24,435 nt of DNA, taken from the NCBI GenBank assembly GCA_002405485.1, contig DHLW01000053.1, positions 90,368 through 114,802 on the forward strand, in the 5' to 3' direction. Every line of letters starts with the position of its first letter. Position 1 is the stretch's first letter. Shown one piece after another: positions 22,720-24,435 of the stretch. This DNA is from Phycisphaerales bacterium UBA4658 (GTDB taxonomy: Bacteria; Planctomycetota; Phycisphaerae; Phycisphaerales; UBA1924). Both the position numbers and the translations under genes were made by a program. Under the pieces are notes generated by a model. That model made no database searches. It was given only the letters and a program-made list of their open reading frames with translations, and was not told the DNA's origin.

Positions 22720-22986
22720 GCATGAATCACTCCTGCGATAGTCGCTATGAGGGAAGGATTGAGCTTGTACTCTAAAGGGCTTGCTCATGCTTGTCAAACA
22801 CAGCAGGTCTTCATGATTCTTGCGTGCGAACCACCAGCGTTGGCCTGATTTGGTGTTACCACAACGGTCCTAGGGTCGGCTGTCATTCCGCTTTGAGCGG
22901 TATGTCTGTGATGTGGAATCGGGGGCTGGGTTGGTTTTGTTTGTGGTGGTGGGTGTCCCTACACCGGGGGTATCCGTTTCGCGCTC

Positions 22987-23060
22987 AGGTCTCGGCTTGA
23001 GTCTGCTTTGGCTGCCCGTTACGTGTGTTTGGCGCCCACTCTCCTGACGAGCCGAGACTT
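22987..23060 (+). repeat. Long-range inverted repeat upstream of the glycosyltransferase
   Basis: GTCTCGGCT (22989-22997) pairs perfectly with AGCCGAGAC (23050-23058). Two further wobble and two canonical pairs extend the stem to about 13 bp around a 48-nt loop. It may be a structured RNA or a pair of regulator half-sites. If transcription starts near 23099 it lies upstream of the message and would act as DNA. Confidence 0.4.
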
Positions 23061-23086
23061 GTTGCGGGGAGAGTCGTACCCTTGGA

Positions 23087-23092
23087 TAGCAT
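23087..23092 (+). promoter_or_regulatory. -10-like TAGCAT 7 nt before a short ORF
   Basis: TAGCAT is followed by 7 nt and an ATG (23100) that opens a 24-codon ORF ending at 23174, overlapping the glycosyltransferase start in another frame. TTGCGG 19 nt upstream is a possible -35. It gives a predicted transcript start about 62 nt before the glycosyltransferase ATG; the short ORF may be a leaderless upstream ORF or chance. Confidence 0.35.
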
Positions 23093-23161
23093 GGCACTGA
23101 TGGGATTTCGTTTGGGTGCCATGCATCGTCCTGGGGCGGCGGGAAGGAAGGGCTTTGATCG

Positions 23162-24435
23162 ATGCGGATCTTGATGCTTGGGTGGGAGTTTCCGCCCTTC
23201 ATTGCCGGCGGCCTTGGAACCGCGTGCTATGGGCTGACCAAGGCCTTGGATCGCCTTGGTCATGAGGTCGTGTTCGTCCTGCCCAAGCCGGTGGACCGTT
23301 CGCACGCGTCGCACATTCGGCTGCTGAGCCCGGAGCAGATCCGTGGGCTGAACTGGGTGGCGCCCAAGGGATCCAACGGATCGCACGTCGGCTCAGCGGA
23401 CGGGATGTCGGCGGAGGCCGCGGCCAACGCCGCACTGGTCGGGGCCGAGGCGTACACGATGGCGGGCTTCACGAACGTGAGCTTCCGGGCGGTGCCGGCG
23501 CCGATGACCTCGACGTATCCGAAGTTTCACAAGGGGCACGCCAAGGGCGGAATGTTCGGGCTCACCGGGCCGACCGACGCGGACCTGGACAACGACGATC
23601 TCCCGCTGCACGCGGCTCACGAGATTCATCCGGAAGACGCGATCCGCCGGGCCATGGAGCACGAGCACGGGATCAGCTTGCGCGTTCCTGAAGGCGGCGG
23701 CGGGCACGCCGGGGCGGGGTATGAGGGCGACATGATCGCCAACGCCGAGCGGTACGCACGGCTGGTGGTGACGATCACGCGGGGCGAGCGCTTCGACGTG
23801 ATCCACGCGCACGACTGGATGACCTTTCCGGCGGGGATTGCGCTCGCGACAGTGAGCGGCAAGCCGCTGGTGGTGCACGTGCACTCGACCGAGTTTGATC
23901 GCTCGGGCGACAACATCAATCAGCGCGTGTACGACATCGAACGCCGCGGGATGCACGCGGCGATGCGCGCGGTTTGCGTCAGCAACCTGACGCAGTCGAT
24001 CTGCGTGCGGCGGTATGGCGTCGATCCGAAGAAGACGGATGTCGTGTACAACGGGATCGAGAACGAGGATGTCCAGCCGCACGCCGGGGACATGATCGCG
24101 TCCAAGGACAAGATCGTGCTGTTTCTGGGGCGGATCACGATGCAGAAGGGGCCGGAGTATTTCATCCGCTCGGCGAAGCGCGTGCTGGAGAAGGTACAGG
24201 ACGTGAAGTTCGTGGTGGCGGGGTCGGGCGACATGGCCGTGCGGATGATCGAGGAGGCGGCTCACCTTGGGATCGGGCACAAGGTGCTGTTCACGGGCTT
24301 CCTGCGCGGCAAGGACGTGGACCGGGTGTTCCGCATGGCGGATGTGTACGTGATGCCGAGCGTGAGCGAGCCGTTTGGCATTGCGCCGCTGGAGGCGATG
24401 CGGAACGATGTGCCGGTGATCATCAGCAAGCAGAG
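23162..24435 (+). CDS. GT-B glycosyltransferase, glycogen-synthase-like (3' end outside window)
   Basis: 424 residues are visible and the C-terminus is cut by the window edge. The start MRILMLGWEFPPFIAGGLG has the GGLG loop (16-19) of GT4/GT5 enzymes. HAHDW is at 215-219, and PLVVHVHSTEFDRSGD at 235-250 resembles archaeal-type and cyanobacterial glycogen synthases. The second domain has FLGRITMQKGPEYFI and the nucleotide-sugar binding E-x7-E pair Glu403/Glu411 (EPFGIAPLEAM). It probably transfers glucose or another sugar from a nucleotide sugar to an alpha-glucan or glycoside. GT4 and GT5 cannot be separated with the end missing. Purine-rich GGAAGGAAGGG lies 9-19 nt upstream of ATG 23162 and serves as the ribosome site. 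An internal segment of about 100 residues (60-200) is longer than in small GT4 enzymes. Confidence 0.87.
   Translation, partial: MRILMLGWEFPPFIAGGLGTACYGLTKALDRLGHEVVFVLPKPVDRSHASHIRLLSPEQIRGLNWVAPKGSNGSHVGSADGMSAEAAANAALVGAEAYTMAGFTNVSFRAVPAPMTSTYPKFHKGHAKGGMFGLTGPTDADLDNDDLPLHAAHEIHPEDAIRRAMEHEHGISLRVPEGGGGHAGAGYEGDMIANAERYARLVVTITRGERFDVIHAHDWMTFPAGIALATVSGKPLVVHVHSTEFDRSGDNINQRVYDIERRGMHAAMRAVCVSNLTQSICVRRYGVDPKKTDVVYNGIENEDVQPHAGDMIASKDKIVLFLGRITMQKGPEYFIRSAKRVLEKVQDVKFVVAGSGDMAVRMIEEAAHLGIGHKVLFTGFLRGKDVDRVFRMADVYVMPSVSEPFGIAPLEAMRNDVPVIISKQ

Larger units (their letters stand above)
22720..23161. other. Divergent intergenic region
   Basis: 442 bp between the secreted-protein gene (minus) and the glycosyltransferase gene (plus). 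It contains small hairpins (CCGCT-TTG-AGCGG near 22889 and GGTGT-CCCT-ACACC near 22955), a longer inverted repeat (22987-23060), and a TAGCAT box (23087-23092). No tRNA or protein gene other than a possible 24-codon ORF (23100-23174) is supported. Confidence 0.5.

Noticed and set aside
22797..23161. Possible tRNA or riboswitch in the divergent spacer
   Set aside because: No T-loop (GTTCRA) motif, CCA-proximal acceptor or known riboswitch core was found; only generic stems.

Overview
This is a GC-rich (roughly 65-70% by eye), densely coding bacterial window. It most likely comes from a planctomycete of the class Phycisphaerae. The placement rests on an EF-hand/dockerin-like segment typical of that class in a secreted protein (20881-22719), small membrane zinc-ribbon proteins, the recognisable planctomycete-style Kelch-like protein, and secreted NfeD-like proteins that carry a small beta domain. 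No rRNA, tRNA, CRISPR array, phage gene or transposase was seen.

Region 1 (1-4660, minus strand) is a histidine biosynthesis operon. It reads hisG-hisC-hisB-hisH-hisF-hisA, every junction overlaps, and hisA runs off the window. Ahead of hisG is a complete-looking attenuator: a sigma70-like promoter, a very short ORF with 7 His codons (MTRGAMHHRHHHHLHEGCR or its shorter form from the inner Met), a leader-ORF hairpin, an alternative antiterminator pairing, and a GC-rich hairpin with a short T run. This is the best find in the window.

Region 2 (4707-6478, minus) holds an Rrf2-type regulator and, upstream of it, a cobalamin-binding protein. The latter has the CarH-type W-x9-EH signature but no DNA-binding domain. 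Region 3 (6622-9290, plus) holds an M24 aminopeptidase-like protein and a CCA-adding/poly(A)-polymerase family enzyme. Region 4 (9417-12322, plus) holds two tandem paralogous exported NfeD/ClpP-fold proteins, one of which seems to have lost its nucleophile; a good terminator follows. Region 5 (12414-14884, plus) holds an M3 oligopeptidase overlapping a PlsC-type acyltransferase.

Region 6 (15266-19882) is a MacB/LolCDE-like ABC system on the minus strand: ATPase, FtsX-like permease and a DUF3299-like protein. The ATPase is separated from the permease by an opposite-strand Kelch-like gene of visibly lower GC. Region 7 (20055-22719, minus) is an accessory-looking, lower-GC cassette: a secreted protein with N-terminal dockerin-like repeats and a C-terminal glycine-zipper segment, followed by two paralogous membrane zinc-ribbon proteins. 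Region 8 (23162-end, plus) is a GT-B glycosyltransferase similar to glycogen synthases, cut by the window edge.

Across the window, several transcription-unit heads that lack a Shine-Dalgarno sequence have a TANNNT box exactly 6-7 nt before the start codon. This pattern points to leaderless mRNAs. Two short-period repeat tracts of related sequence (17831-17912 and 22659-22713) lie at gene starts, and one of them encodes the basic N-region of a signal peptide.
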